Source: Macellibacteroides fermentans
GTDB lineage: Bacteria > Bacteroidota > Bacteroidia > Bacteroidales > Tannerellaceae
Length of the DNA: 64,000 bases
Direction of reading: 5' to 3'
NCBI RefSeq assembly: GCF_013409575.1
Contig: NZ_JACCCY010000003.1
Coordinates: 753,434 to 817,433 of the forward strand
Of this stretch, positions 16,119-26,357 are shown in pieces. Both the position numbers and the translations under genes were made by a program. Below the pieces are notes generated by a model. It was not told the origin of the DNA and ran no database searches. It saw only the letters and a program-made list of their open reading frames with translations. Position 1 is the stretch's first letter; each line of letters begins with the position of its first letter.

Positions 16119-19100
16119 TCAATTAATTTTAAAATCAACGTTTTCATTTTCCCTAAGGAAATCAACCAGTTCGCGGGTGATACGAAAACGCACGTTTTGA
16201 GAAAAAAGATCTAATGATACATTATGTTCTCCGTCCATGACTTTGAAATATAACAAGCTGTTTCCCGGATTGTTCTTAATCAATACAGATAGTTCATTGA
16301 TCAGGGGCTCATCTAAATCATGGATAGGCAATGTGATACGGATCTTTTCTACCAGTTTATCACTCTCTTTTATGTCCAATGTCTGGATCATACCAATCTT
16401 GAAGTCCAACTCATTTTCATTCCACCTGCGGGGTTGAACAGACGCATTAATTAATAGAACAAGGCCATCTTTGCAATATTTACTGAACTCGATATAATCA
16501 TTTCCGAACAGAGGTATCTCTCCATTTCCGGTAAAATCTTCCAGTTTCAGGATTCCATAAGGTTTTCCCATTTTAGTCATACCCTCTCTGAATCCGGTAA
16601 CAATTCCTCCCATAAGAATTTCTCTTCCTTTCAGCTCATCCCGGTCGGCCAGTTCGGCAACGCCCGTGTTGCAGACATAGTTGAGCACAATCCAGTATTC
16701 GTCTAACGGGTGGGCTGAAAGATAGATTCCTACCAGCTCTTTTTCTTTGTTGAGGCGTTCCAAATCGCTCCATCTGTCCCCCTGAGGGATTTCGGGACGG
16801 GCAATGGCTACAAAATCATCTCCGCCGAACAAAGAATTAGTGGCCGTATTCTTATCTACCTGGAATTTATTGCCGTAGCGTACCAATACATCTAAAAATG
16901 TTTCGCCTTTACCTGCTTCGGCCACAAACTGTTCGCGCCTGATCTCGGGGAAATTATCAAATGCTCCGGCCATAGCCAATGCTTCGATGTTCTTCTTGTT
17001 ACAGGCAGAAAGATTTACCCGTTCTACAAAGTCGAAAACACTTTTGAAAGGGCCATTCTTTCGTTCTTCAATGATGTTCTGTACAGCCGACTCTCCCACG
17101 CCTTTGATCGCTCCCATTCCAAACCGGATATCGCCATTCGCGTTCACAGAGAATTTGAGCTGAGATTCGTTTACATCCGGACCAAGCACCTGGATTCCCA
17201 TGGCCTTGCACTCATCCATGAACTTGGTGATTTCGGTGATATTCGAGATATTCCGGCTCAATACCGCCGCCATGTATTCGGATGGATAGTTAGCTTTCAG
17301 AAAAGCCGTTTGATAAGCGACCCACGAATAGCAGGTTGCATGACTCTTATTGAAAGCATACGAAGCAAATTTTTCCCAATCCGCCCATATTTTAAGCAGC
17401 ACATCCTCCTTATGTCCGTTGGATTTTCCACCTTCCAGGAACTTTACCTTCAGGCTGTTCATCTTCTCAATGAGCTTCTTACCCATGGCTTTACGTAACT
17501 CATCCGACTGACCACGGGTAAAATTAGCCAGCAAACGGGATAAAAGCATCACCTGTTCCTGATACACGGTAATCCCATAGGTATCCTTCAGGTAACGTTC
17601 CATAATTGGAATATCGTAGGTGATAGGTTCGGAACCGTTTTTTCGGGCGATGAAAGAGGGGATATAATCCATGGGCCCCGGTCTGTAAAGGGCATTCATG
17701 GCTATCAGATCCTCAAATTTGGTGGGCTGCAGTTCCTTCAGGTATTTCTGCATACCGGCCGACTCAAACTGGAAGGTTCCGGTTGTTTTACCTTTACTGT
17801 ATAAGTCGTATGTTTTCTCGTCTTCTATGTCGATTGTGTCGATGTCAATACGTTTTCCGGTAGTCAACTGAACATTCTCGATGGCTTCTTTGATAATTGA
17901 GAGGGTCTTCAGACCCAAAAAGTCCATCTTAATCAGTCCCGTGTCTTCAATTACAGATCCTTCGTATTGGGTTACGAGCATCTCTTCGCCCGTATCCTTA
18001 TCTTTTGCGGTACTTACAGGCACAACATCGGAGATGTCATATTTACCTATAATAATACCACAGGCATGTACTCCGGTATTACGCACGTTACCCTCCAGCA
18101 TCTGTGCATATTTGAGGGTGTCGCGCATGGCCGGATCCGACGAGCGGGCTGCCTCCTTCAGTTCCGGAACATATTCGATGGCATCCTTTAATTTGAATTT
18201 CTTCATGTCCGGAATCTTGTCGGGCACTAATTTGGCCAACCGGTTGGATTCGCTTAAAGGCAGTTTCTGCACACGAGCCACATCCTTAATGGCCGACTTG
18301 GTAGCCATCGTTCCATAGGTGATGATGTGCGCCACCCTGTCTTTCCCATATTTATCTGTAACCCAGCGTAAAACCTCTCCACGTCCGTCATCATCAAAAT
18401 CCACATCGATATCGGGCATTGAGATACGGTCCGGATTCAGGAAACGCTCAAAAAGCAAGTCATATTTAATCGGGTCGATATCCGTAATTCCCAAACAATA
18501 GGCAACAGCCGATCCGGCAGCCGATCCACGACCCGGACCAACGGCTACGCCCATCTTACGTGCCGCAGCAATGAAATCCTGTACGATGAGAAAGTAACCG
18601 GGAAATCCCATCCCTTTTATCACACCCAATTCAAAGTCGATACGCTCTCGAACCTCATCATTCAGGTTTTCTCCGTATTTTTTTTCAGCTCCAACGTATG
18701 TAAGGTGCCGTAGATAATCATCATCGTCCTGAAATTCGGGAGGAATGGGGAAGTCGGGCATAAGCGCCTTGTGGTCGATGGAATAGAATTCAACTTTATT
18801 GGCGATCTCCAACGTATTGTCAAGAGCCTCGGGAATGTCCGCGAAAATCTGATTCATCTGAGCCGTTGTCTTCATCCATTCCTGCTTGGAATAACGCATA
18901 CGATCCGGATCGTCAAGGTCTTTACCGGTACTCAGGCAAATCAACCGGTCGTGAGCCTCAGCATCTTCTTCGTTGGCAAAGTGCACATCGTTGGTAGCAA
19001 TAAGTTTTACCCCATGTTTCCTGGCAAGCTCGATCAATACCTTATTTACCTCCTGTTGTTTGGGGAAAGTAGTTTGATCGGCCAACGGATCATGCGTCTC

Positions 19101-19766
19101 GTGGCGTTGCATCTCCAGGTAATAGTCATCACCAAACAGATTCTTAAACCATTGAATGGATTTATCGGCCTCTTCCAACCGCCCCTTCATGATGTGTTGA
19201 GGTATTTCTCCCCCCAGACAGGCAGAGCTTACGATCAAACCTTCATGATATCTTTCCAATAATTCTTTATCAATACGCGGACGGCCGTAAAAACCTTCAG
19301 TCCACGATAAAGAAACCATCTTGATCAGGTTTTTATATCCTTGAAAATTCTTGGCAAGAACAATCAGGTGATAGCCGCTTAAATGCTCCTTTCCATCCTT
19401 GTCGAACCGATTGGTACGGGCGCAATAACATTCGCAGCCGATGATCGGTTTAAACAAAGAGGCTTTGCATTCTGCAATTTTCTCCGTTAGTTTCGTTATC
19501 CGTTCTTCCTCTTCCGGTGTAAGTATCTCTTTATCTTTGAGTATATTCAGCTCCTTCTCGCAATCTTTGAGTGTTCCGGTGAATTTGCTGTTCTTCTTGT
19601 TAACTTTATTGAAAAACTCTTTAACACCAAACATATTTCCATGATCGGTGATGGCAATAGCGGGCATTCCATCGTTTTGCGCCTTTTCAATCAGCGAGTC
19701 GATAGATGCCTGTCCGTCCAGCATCGAATACTGGGTATGTACATGTAAATGAACAAAAGGTTTCAT
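16119..19766 (-). CDS. dnaE: DNA polymerase III alpha subunit
   Basis: Replicative polymerase catalytic subunit, 1215 aa. The N-terminal PHP domain starts HLHVHTQYSMLDGQASIDSL, and YGRPRIDKELLERY follows. The polymerase palm carries the catalytic acidic cluster MPDIDVDFDDDGRGEV (around residue 450), preceded by VGPGRGSAAGS. The finger region has GTFQFESAGMQ and YRPGPMDYIPSF. The helix-hairpin-helix and OB-fold regions are at the C-terminus. A charged insertion at about residues 55-100 (KDCEKELNILKDKE) is longer than in E. coli. It stands alone, and its 172-bp upstream region also carries the promoter of the efflux operon. Confidence 0.97.
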   Translation of the reverse strand: MKPFVHLHVHTQYSMLDGQASIDSLIEKAQNDGMPAIAITDHGNMFGVKEFFNKVNKKNSKFTGTLKDCEKELNILKDKEILTPEEEERITKLTEKIAECKASLFKPIIGCECYCARTNRFDKDGKEHLSGYHLIVLAKNFQGYKNLIKMVSLSWTEGFYGRPRIDKELLERYHEGLIVSSACLGGEIPQHIMKGRLEEADKSIQWFKNLFGDDYYLEMQRHETHDPLADQTTFPKQQEVNKVLIELARKHGVKLIATNDVHFANEEDAEAHDRLICLSTGKDLDDPDRMRYSKQEWMKTTAQMNQIFADIPEALDNTLEIANKVEFYSIDHKALMPDFPIPPEFQDDDDYLRHLTYVGAEKKYGENLNDEVRERIDFELGVIKGMGFPGYFLIVQDFIAAARKMGVAVGPGRGSAAGSAVAYCLGITDIDPIKYDLLFERFLNPDRISMPDIDVDFDDDGRGEVLRWVTDKYGKDRVAHIITYGTMATKSAIKDVARVQKLPLSESNRLAKLVPDKIPDMKKFKLKDAIEYVPELKEAARSSDPAMRDTLKYAQMLEGNVRNTGVHACGIIIGKYDISDVVPVSTAKDKDTGEEMLVTQYEGSVIEDTGLIKMDFLGLKTLSIIKEAIENVQLTTGKRIDIDTIDIEDEKTYDLYSKGKTTGTFQFESAGMQKYLKELQPTKFEDLIAMNALYRPGPMDYIPSFIARKNGSEPITYDIPIMERYLKDTYGITVYQEQVMLLSRLLANFTRGQSDELRKAMGKKLIEKMNSLKVKFLEGGKSNGHKEDVLLKIWADWEKFASYAFNKSHATCYSWVAYQTAFLKANYPSEYMAAVLSRNISNITEITKFMDECKAMGIQVLGPDVNESQLKFSVNANGDIRFGMGAIKGVGESAVQNIIEERKNGPFKSVFDFVERVNLSACNKKNIEALAMAGAFDNFPEIRREQFVAEAGKGETFLDVLVRYGNKFQVDKNTATNSLFGGDDFVAIARPEIPQGDRWSDLERLNKEKELVGIYLSAHPLDEYWIVLNYVCNTGVAELADRDELKGREILMGGIVTGFREGMTKMGKPYGILKLEDFTGNGEIPLFGNDYIEFSKYCKDGLVLLINASVQPRRWNENELDFKIGMIQTLDIKESDKLVEKIRITLPIHDLDEPLINELSVLIKNNPGNSLLYFKVMDGEHNVSLDLFSQNVRFRITRELVDFLRENENVDFKIN

Positions 19767-19938
19767 GTAATATCTAATTTCTTTTGGGAGGATAAAGATA
19801 GGAATTTTAAACCGTATGCGACTATCACTGTAATTTTTTTCTGTAGGTAATTAAACCTTATTGTAAAATATACGTCATAATCTCTAATGCTTAAGCAAAA
19901 GTATTACTTTTATGACGAATCATTAAAATAGAGAGAAG

Positions 19939-21024
19939 ATGACCAAGAGTGTAAAATGGAGCCTTACAGCGGCTATTGTTGTATTTATTGCAGCGCTTGC
20001 TTTTTATCCGGATATAAAAAGAAAATTTCAGGGAAGCAAAGACGAAATTCCCATGTCACCCTCTAAAGGAGGAGGAAGAAACCAAGTACTCAATGTGAAT
20101 GCAGAAGTGGTAAAATTCCAAACACTTACGGATAAGATAATGAGTACAGGAAGTGTAATCCCTGATGAAGAGGTGAATCTGTCTTTTGAATCATCGGGAA
20201 AGATTACGTCCATATACTTTAAAGAAGGCTCCCATGTAAGCAAGGGGACATTGCTCGCAAAGATTAATGATCAGCCGTTACAGGCACAGCTAAAAAAGCT
20301 GGTGGCTCAGATTCCGCTTGCAAAAGACCGGGTTTTCCGCCAGCGTACACTGCTTGAAAGAGACGCTGTAAGTCAGGAGGCCTTTGAGCAAGTGCAGACA
20401 GAATACGATAAATTGATGGCAGACATCGATTTAGTGAAGGCTAATATTGCCCAGACAGAGCTTAGGGCTCCCTTCGACGGCATTATCGGACTTCGTTCCG
20501 TAAGTGAAGGCGCCTTCACTTCTCCCTCCACCGTGATTGCGAAACTAACCAAAATATCTCCCTTAAAGATTGATTTCTCCATCCCGGAACGGTATGCCAG
20601 TCAGATTGTAGCCGGAACTCCCATCACTTTCCGAATGGATGGAGCGTTGGAAGATCTTCATGCCAAAGTATATGCTGTGGAATCCAAAGTGAATATGGAA
20701 ACACGAACATTAAATGTGCGTGCCACCTATCCCAATGTTAGAGAAACGATATTGCCCGGACGGTTTGTCTCGGTCGAAATCAATATGAATGAGATTAAAG
20801 ACGCACTTGCCATCCCGAGCGAGGCCATCATCCCCGAGATGGGTAAAAATATGGTGTATCTGTATAAGTCGGGAGAGGCCAAACCAACAGAAATAATAAC
20901 AGGATTACGAACAGAAAGCCGTGTGCAGGTATTGGAAGGTTTACAACCCGGAGATACACTTCTTGTTACGGGAGTTATGCAGCTGCGTACCGGAATGAAG
21001 GTTAGTATTGATGCGCTTAATTAA
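19939..21024 (+). CDS. RND efflux periplasmic adaptor (membrane fusion protein)
   Basis: 361 aa. An N-terminal membrane anchor (about residues 8-24) is followed by a lipoyl/barrel-sandwich half (VNLSFESSGKITSIYFKEGSHV), a short alpha-hairpin (about 120-165), the second lipoyl half ELRAPFDGIIGLRSVSEGAF, and a beta-barrel/MP-proximal domain. It bridges the inner-membrane pump and the outer-membrane channel. First gene of a three-gene tripartite operon, 18 bases before the pump gene. An imperfect -7 box (TACTTTTA) lies about 30 bases upstream of the ATG. Confidence 0.93.
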   Translation: MTKSVKWSLTAAIVVFIAALAFYPDIKRKFQGSKDEIPMSPSKGGGRNQVLNVNAEVVKFQTLTDKIMSTGSVIPDEEVNLSFESSGKITSIYFKEGSHVSKGTLLAKINDQPLQAQLKKLVAQIPLAKDRVFRQRTLLERDAVSQEAFEQVQTEYDKLMADIDLVKANIAQTELRAPFDGIIGLRSVSEGAFTSPSTVIAKLTKISPLKIDFSIPERYASQIVAGTPITFRMDGALEDLHAKVYAVESKVNMETRTLNVRATYPNVRETILPGRFVSVEINMNEIKDALAIPSEAIIPEMGKNMVYLYKSGEAKPTEIITGLRTESRVQVLEGLQPGDTLLVTGVMQLRTGMKVSIDALN

Positions 21025-21042
21025 ATCTGTAAAATTTCAATC

Positions 21043-24000
21043 ATGAATATATCCGAACTAAGTATAAAAAGACCTGTACTGGCTACAGTAATTGTGCTGG
21101 TTATTGTCTTGTTTGGTATGATTGGCTACAATTTTCTGGGTGTACGTGAGTACCCCAGTGTAGACCAGCCCATCATATCTGTGAACGTTTCCTATCCGGG
21201 AGCTAATGCCGACGTGATCATGAACCAGATAACGGAGCCGTTGGAGCAGAATATCAACGGTATTCCCGGGATTCGTTCGTTGTCGAGTGTGAGTAGTCAG
21301 GGAAGCAGCCGTATTACAGTCGAATTTGAATTGAGTGTCGATATGGAAACGGCCGCTAACGATGTCCGCGACAAGGTTTCGAGAGCTCAGCGTTTCTTAC
21401 CCCGGGACTGTGACCCCCCAACTGTATCTAAAGCAGATGCCGATGCCAGTCCAATCATGCAGATCGCGGTTCAAAGTAAAACCCGTTCTTTGATGGAACT
21501 GAGTGAGATAGCCGATCTTACGGTTAAGGAACGTTTGCAAACCATTCCGAATGTTAGTGCAGTCAATATCTGGGGAGAAAAACGCTATTCCATGCGTTTG
21601 TGGCTGGATCCTATTAAAATGGCCGGATATGGTGTTACCCCGATAGATATCAAGAATGCGGTGGACCGCGAGAATGTTGAGCTTCCTTCCGGAAGTATTG
21701 AGGGGAATACCATGGAGTTATCCATACGTACCCTGGGCTTGATGCATACGGCCAAGGAGTTCAATGATCTGATTATTAAAGATGACGGTAGTAATATTGT
21801 TCGTTTTAGCGATGTAGGTATGGCTGAATTAGCCCCCGAAGATATCCGAAGTCTGTTGAAAAAGAACGGAGAACCCACGGTTATAAATGTATTAATCCCT
21901 CAGCCCGGGGCTAATCACATTGAAATTGCTGACGAAGCCTATAGACGTATTGAGCAGCTAAAAAAAGATTTGCCTGAAGATGTAAGTATCGAAATGGTAT
22001 ACGACAATACACGTTTCATTCGTGCCTCCATCTTTGAAGTGGAAGAGACGATTTATGTTGCTTTCTTACTGGTGGTTATCATTATCTTTCTGTTTTTGCG
22101 CGACTGGCGTGTTACGTTGGTTCCGGTGGTCGTTATTCCCGTTTCACTTGTGGGTGCCTTTTTTGTAATGTATTTGTCGGGTTTCTCCGTAAACGTACTC
22201 ACCATGCTGGCCGTTGTATTGTCGGTGGGACTTGTGGTAGATGATGCGATTGTGGTGGCCGAGAATATCTATGTACGTATAGAAAAAGGGATGAAGCCCA
22301 TTGAGGCCGGTATAGAAGGATCTAAAGAGATTTTCTTTGCTGTTGTATCCACCACTATTACGTTGATTTCGGTATTTCTTCCTATCGTATTTATGGAGGG
22401 GATGACGGGGCGTCTTTTCAAGGAGTTTAGTATTGTAATTGCCGGATCGGTGGGTATTTCGTCTATTGTGGCACTGACATTCACGCCGATGCTTGCTACT
22501 AAACTGTTAAAACGCCGTGAAAAGAAGAACTTATTTTATCAGAAAACAGAACCTTTTTTTGAAGGATTGAACCATATTTATTCCAACAGTTTGAATTGGG
22601 TGCTAAAACATCGTATCTGGTCTTTACCTGTAGTGGCTGTTTTGTTTATTTCGATTGCATTCTTATGGAAAAACATTCCTACGGAGCTTTCGCCCATGGA
22701 AGACCGTTCGATGGTGACTGTCAATTTACGCGGACCGGAAGGTGCAACCTTCGAGTTTATAAGAGATTATGCGGATCGGATTGAATTTCTGGCAGATTCT
22801 GTAGCTTACGAACGTAAGGCAAATATCGTACGCTCGTGGGGTGGAGGTGGTTTTATCAATATCATTCTGCCGGATATTTCGGATCGTCCACGTACTCAGA
22901 TGGAAATTGCCGACAACCTGAGTGCTGTTGTGCGCAAAGAGACTAAAGCCCGAAGCTTTGTTCAGCAACAATCCACTTTTGGAGGACGACGTGGAGGTAT
23001 GCCGATTCAGTATGTATTACAGGCTCCTAACCTGGCCGAATTGCAGGAGGTTTTACCGGCATTTATGGATAAGGTGAATGCCAGTCCTGTATTTGAAATG
23101 GCAGACGTAAACCTGAAGTTTACTAAACCGGAGACTCGCATATCCATCAATCGTGATAAGGCTACCTTGCTGGGAGTGAGTACCCGCAATATAGCTCAAA
23201 CATTACAATATGCCTTGAGTGGTCAGCGTATGGGATATTTTTATCTGAATGGTAAACAATATCAGATCTTAGGAGAAATAAACAGGCAGCAAAGAAATAA
23301 ACCAGTAGACTTGAAGTCGATTTATGTAAGAAGCGATAAGGGTGAAATGATTCAGCTGGATAATCTGGTTACTATGGAAGAGGATGTTGCTCCACCTCAA
23401 CTTTACCGGTATAACCGTTTTGTTGCCGCTACGATCTCGTCCGGACTTGCCAAGGGATATACGATTGGCGACGGATTGGATGAAATGGACCGGATTGCAT
23501 CCGAAACACTTTCGGGAAGCTTCCGCACGGCATTGTCGGGAGAGTCCAAGGAGTTCCGCGAAAGCTCGGACAGCCTTATGTTCGCCATGATACTTGCTCT
23601 GCTTATGATCTTTCTTGTTTTGGCGGCGCAGTTTGAAAGTTTCAAGGATCCCTTTATTGTAATGATAACGGTTCCGCTGGCATTGGCGGGGGGACTTCTA
23701 TTCATGATGTTCAGTGGGGTGACCATGAATATATTCAGTCAGATCGGGATGATCATGTTGATCGGTCTGGTGGCTAAAAACGGTATTCTGATTGTGGAAT
23801 TTGCAAATCAGCGGCAGGAGTCCGGAATCCCTAAAATGGAGGCTATACAATCTGCTGCCGAACAGCGGTTACGTCCTATTCTGATGACAAGTATCTCGAC
23901 CATTCTTGGTCTGGTTCCATTGGTTTTTGCTTCCGGCGAAGGTGCCAACAGCCGTATTGCCATGGGTATCTCTGTTGTGGGAGGTATGCTTATCTCCACG

Positions 24001-24078
24001 CTGCTTACATTGTACATTGTGCCTACCATGTACAGTTATGTCTCAACCAAAAGAAAACACACTACAACTGAACAATGA
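21043..24078 (+). CDS. RND efflux pump inner-membrane permease (HAE1/AcrB-like)
   Basis: 1011 aa, proton-driven multidrug exporter, size slightly under AcrB. The N-terminal MNISELSIKRPVLATVIVLVIVLFG helix is typical. TM4 carries the proton-relay pair in VGLVVDDAIVVAENIYVR. The repeat half has LIGLVAKNGILIVEFANQ. Two large periplasmic loops and about 12 TM segments are visible. The gene overlaps the TolC gene start by 4 bases (ATGA). Substrates cannot be told from sequence. Confidence 0.94.
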   Translation: MNISELSIKRPVLATVIVLVIVLFGMIGYNFLGVREYPSVDQPIISVNVSYPGANADVIMNQITEPLEQNINGIPGIRSLSSVSSQGSSRITVEFELSVDMETAANDVRDKVSRAQRFLPRDCDPPTVSKADADASPIMQIAVQSKTRSLMELSEIADLTVKERLQTIPNVSAVNIWGEKRYSMRLWLDPIKMAGYGVTPIDIKNAVDRENVELPSGSIEGNTMELSIRTLGLMHTAKEFNDLIIKDDGSNIVRFSDVGMAELAPEDIRSLLKKNGEPTVINVLIPQPGANHIEIADEAYRRIEQLKKDLPEDVSIEMVYDNTRFIRASIFEVEETIYVAFLLVVIIIFLFLRDWRVTLVPVVVIPVSLVGAFFVMYLSGFSVNVLTMLAVVLSVGLVVDDAIVVAENIYVRIEKGMKPIEAGIEGSKEIFFAVVSTTITLISVFLPIVFMEGMTGRLFKEFSIVIAGSVGISSIVALTFTPMLATKLLKRREKKNLFYQKTEPFFEGLNHIYSNSLNWVLKHRIWSLPVVAVLFISIAFLWKNIPTELSPMEDRSMVTVNLRGPEGATFEFIRDYADRIEFLADSVAYERKANIVRSWGGGGFINIILPDISDRPRTQMEIADNLSAVVRKETKARSFVQQQSTFGGRRGGMPIQYVLQAPNLAELQEVLPAFMDKVNASPVFEMADVNLKFTKPETRISINRDKATLLGVSTRNIAQTLQYALSGQRMGYFYLNGKQYQILGEINRQQRNKPVDLKSIYVRSDKGEMIQLDNLVTMEEDVAPPQLYRYNRFVAATISSGLAKGYTIGDGLDEMDRIASETLSGSFRTALSGESKEFRESSDSLMFAMILALLMIFLVLAAQFESFKDPFIVMITVPLALAGGLLFMMFSGVTMNIFSQIGMIMLIGLVAKNGILIVEFANQRQESGIPKMEAIQSAAEQRLRPILMTSISTILGLVPLVFASGEGANSRIAMGISVVGGMLISTLLTLYIVPTMYSYVSTKRKHTTTEQ

Positions 24079-25421
24079 TGAGAAAATATATATTTGCTTC
24101 CCTGATAGTCTGTTCCTTTGCAATGAATGGTAAAGGGCAGGAAGTTTTCAGTCTTAAAAAATGCATAGAAACCGGACTTGAAAAGAATTATGCCATCCGC
24201 ATTGTTAAGAACGAACAACAGCAAAGTGCCAACAATGCCACTCCGGGCAATGCCGGTTATCTGCCCACTCTCGATCTGACAGGCGGCTACAGCGGAGTTA
24301 ACAACAATACGCGTTCTACTCTTACAGATGGTACTATCGAGAAAAGTAACGGGGTATCCACTGAAACGGCTAATGCAGGCTTAAGTTTGAACTGGACGGT
24401 GTTTGATGGTTTCGGTATTCAGGCTACATATACTAAGCTGAAAGAGTTGCAGCTAATGGGGGAATTGAATACGCGTATGACCATCGAAGATTTTGTGGCA
24501 AACCTTACCAGCGAATATTACAATTTGATTCGTCAGAAGATACGTTTGAAGAATTTACGCTCGTCGGTCGATCTCTCCAAGGAGCGCCTTCGCATTGTGG
24601 CCGAGCGTTATTCGTTGGGTTCCATGTCACGCCTGGATCTGCAGCAGGCGCAGGTCGACTTTAACGCGGATAGTTCTAAGCTACTTACCCAGTTTGAAGC
24701 TGTAAACACGTCGAACATCCGGCTGAACGAGTTAATGGCTCTCGAAAATGTAGGAAGTGAAATTCAATTGCAAGATTCGGTTATCTATCCCAATCCATTC
24801 TTAGAGGAAGCCGAACTGTGGAAGCTTACATTGGAAGCGAATACATCCTTATTGGCCGCCCAGAAGAACCGGACGCTTTCGGAACTGGATTACAAGAAGG
24901 CTAAAAGCCGGAACTATCCCTACGTAAAACTGAACGCCGGTTACGGATACACCGCCAATTGGTACGAAGTTGGGACAACCGACCTGCAGCAACGATTGGG
25001 ATTAAATTACGGGGTTACCATCGGAATTAACTTGTTTGACGGGTTTAATAAACGACGGGAACAACGCAATGCCAGACTTGAGATTCAGAATAAAGAACTG
25101 CGCATGCAGGAACTCGAATTATCTCTTCGGGCCGATCTAAGCAACTTATGGATGGCCTATAAGAACAACCTGGAACTGTGGAAGCTGGAAAAAGAAAACC
25201 AGGCTGTGGCGCAAGAGAACTATAGTATTGCCATCGACCGGTATAAATTGGGTGATCTTTCGGGAATAGAACTTCGCGAGGCCCAGAACAGCCTGCTTGA
25301 AGCAGAAGAAAGGCAGTCCATAGCCGAATACGCAACAAAATTATGTGAAATATCTCTCCTTCAACTTAGCGGACAAATACTGACATACCTCAATCCTGGT
25401 CCCGATAGGGCCAGCAGGTAA
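24075..25421 (+). CDS. TolC-family outer-membrane efflux protein
   Basis: 448 aa. A signal peptide (about residues 1-22, ending ...MNGKGQ) is followed by two OEP repeats of coiled-coil helices. It forms the outer-membrane channel for the upstream adaptor and pump. Typical conserved pieces are FSLKKCIETGLEKNYAI and ERYSLGSMSRLDLQQAQ, repeated as DRYKLGDLSGIELREAQ in the second half. Its start overlaps the pump stop by 4 bases, and a strong intrinsic terminator follows its stop. Confidence 0.93.
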   Translation: MMRKYIFASLIVCSFAMNGKGQEVFSLKKCIETGLEKNYAIRIVKNEQQQSANNATPGNAGYLPTLDLTGGYSGVNNNTRSTLTDGTIEKSNGVSTETANAGLSLNWTVFDGFGIQATYTKLKELQLMGELNTRMTIEDFVANLTSEYYNLIRQKIRLKNLRSSVDLSKERLRIVAERYSLGSMSRLDLQQAQVDFNADSSKLLTQFEAVNTSNIRLNELMALENVGSEIQLQDSVIYPNPFLEEAELWKLTLEANTSLLAAQKNRTLSELDYKKAKSRNYPYVKLNAGYGYTANWYEVGTTDLQQRLGLNYGVTIGINLFDGFNKRREQRNARLEIQNKELRMQELELSLRADLSNLWMAYKNNLELWKLEKENQAVAQENYSIAIDRYKLGDLSGIELREAQNSLLEAEERQSIAEYATKLCEISLLQLSGQILTYLNPGPDRASR

Positions 25422-25423
25422 CT

Positions 25424-25453
25424 AAAAAAGAGCAATTTAAATTGCTCTTTTTT
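25424..25453 (+). terminator. Intrinsic terminator of the RND efflux operon
   Basis: AAAAAAGAGCAATTT is followed directly by its complement AAATTGCTCTTTTTT, giving a hairpin with a U tract 3 bases after the TolC stop. Confidence 0.85.
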
Positions 25454-25477
25454 TATGCGCCAAATTATGTATACCAA

Positions 25478-25509
25478 TTTGTGTAGCGAACAAATGTTCA
25501 TTATATTTG
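25478..25509 (+). promoter_or_regulatory. Promoter of the DUF134 / orange-protein-like operon
   Basis: TTTG at 25478-25481 and TATATTTG at 25502-25509 are separated by 20 bases. The spacer is almost filled by the inverted repeat at 25487-25500. The -7 box overlaps the longest reading-frame start (TTG 25507), so translation must begin at the ATG at 25528. Confidence 0.75.
25487..25500 (+). promoter_or_regulatory. Putative operator, site 1 (CGAAC-AAAT-GTTCA)
   Basis: Inverted repeat GAAC-N4-GTTC lying between the -33 and -7 boxes, one base from the -7 box. One mismatch from TGAAC-N4-GTTCA at the first base. The same motif occurs at 27749, 30538 and 39036. Confidence 0.6.
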
Positions 25510-25527
25510 CCAATAAAACTGTTCACT

Positions 25528-25995
25528 ATGTCTCCTCGTCCCAAATTAATACGAAAAATCAACCACCACCCGGTTGTGTCTGGTTTTAAACCGTATGGTT
25601 TTTTACCCGACAAGAAGGTATCCGGCTCTGTTTTTCTGCATTACGAAGAGTATGAATCCATCCGGTTGTGCGATTACGAGAAACTTTCTCAACAGGAGGC
25701 CTCTGTTTATATGAACGTTTCGCGCCCTACGCTGAGTAGAATCTACACCTCTGCAAGGAATAAAATTGCTCAGGCGTTTGTAGAAGGGAAGAGGCTGATC
25801 ATTGAAGGGGGAAAAGTTGTTTTTAATAACGATTGGTATACCTGTAAGTCTTGTAATTGTTATTTTAACTACCCGTTTGATGATGGACTGGCCAGGGAAT
25901 GCGCTTTATGCGGAAGTCGCAACATCCAAAATTGTGATAATCCGGAAAAAGAAAGCGATGCAAATACATTAAATACAGAGAACTCTAATAGATAA
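25528..25995 (+). CDS. DUF134-family DNA-binding protein with C-terminal zinc ribbon
   Basis: 155 aa from ATG 25528 (MSPRPKLIRKINHHP). A start further upstream at a TTG would lie inside the promoter box. Residues about 35-95 form a sigma-70 region 4-like helix-turn-helix (LSQQEASVYMNVSRPTLSRI). A four-cysteine ribbon follows (CKSCNCYF ... CALCGSRN). DUF134 genes commonly neighbour NifX/orange-protein and Mrp genes in anaerobes. An inverted repeat sits in its own promoter spacer and recurs at other promoters of the region, so I infer that this is the local regulator. First gene of an operon with the NifX-like gene (11-base gap) and the MBL gene. Confidence 0.85.
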   Translation: MSPRPKLIRKINHHPVVSGFKPYGFLPDKKVSGSVFLHYEEYESIRLCDYEKLSQQEASVYMNVSRPTLSRIYTSARNKIAQAFVEGKRLIIEGGKVVFNNDWYTCKSCNCYFNYPFDDGLARECALCGSRNIQNCDNPEKESDANTLNTENSNR

Positions 25996-26006
25996 ATCCG
26001 TTCGTT

Positions 26007-26324
26007 ATGATTGTCGCCATTACAAGTACAGGGAATTCGTCTGACAGCTTTATTGATCCTCGGTTTGGCCGCTGTTCCTATTTTGTCTTTTATAATACGG
26101 AGACCAAAGAATCCGTTTTTCAACCCAATCCGTTTAAAGACAATGACGAAGGAGTTGGGGTTGCAGTAGTAGACTGGATTAGTGCCTTTTCGTGTTCGAA
26201 GATTATTTCCGGACAGTTTGGGATGAAGATCAAACCCCTTCTCGATGAAAACAGAATTCAACTGATTCTGGTAAATGATCCTGAACTTACTATTCGACAG
26301 ATTATTAATCTGTTGTCTCAATAA
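26007..26324 (+). CDS. NifX/NafY-family small protein (orange-protein-like), copy 1
   Basis: 105 aa, the single dinitrogenase iron-molybdenum cofactor-type domain of the NifX/NafY/ORP family: MIVAITSTGNSSDSFIDPRFGRCSYFVFYNTET, then the GVGVAVVDWI and ISGQFGMKIKPLL segments. Known members bind a metal-sulfur cluster or precursor (FeMo-co in nitrogen fixers, a Mo-Cu-S cluster in Desulfovibrio ORP). There are no nitrogenase genes here, so nitrogen fixation is not implied. It lies 11 bases after the DUF134 gene. A paralogue (106 aa) begins the divergent operon at 38959; the shared residues include DSRFGRCS/DPRFGRCS and GMKIK. The cluster it binds is unknown. Confidence 0.88.
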   Translation: MIVAITSTGNSSDSFIDPRFGRCSYFVFYNTETKESVFQPNPFKDNDEGVGVAVVDWISAFSCSKIISGQFGMKIKPLLDENRIQLILVNDPELTIRQIINLLSQ

Positions 26325-26357
26325 TTTATGTAAAATGTTTTATCTCATTTCTTCAGT

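Noticed and set aside
25507..25527. TTG start of the DUF134 gene
   Set aside because: The TTG overlaps the -7 promoter box; ATG 25528 gives the family N-terminus.
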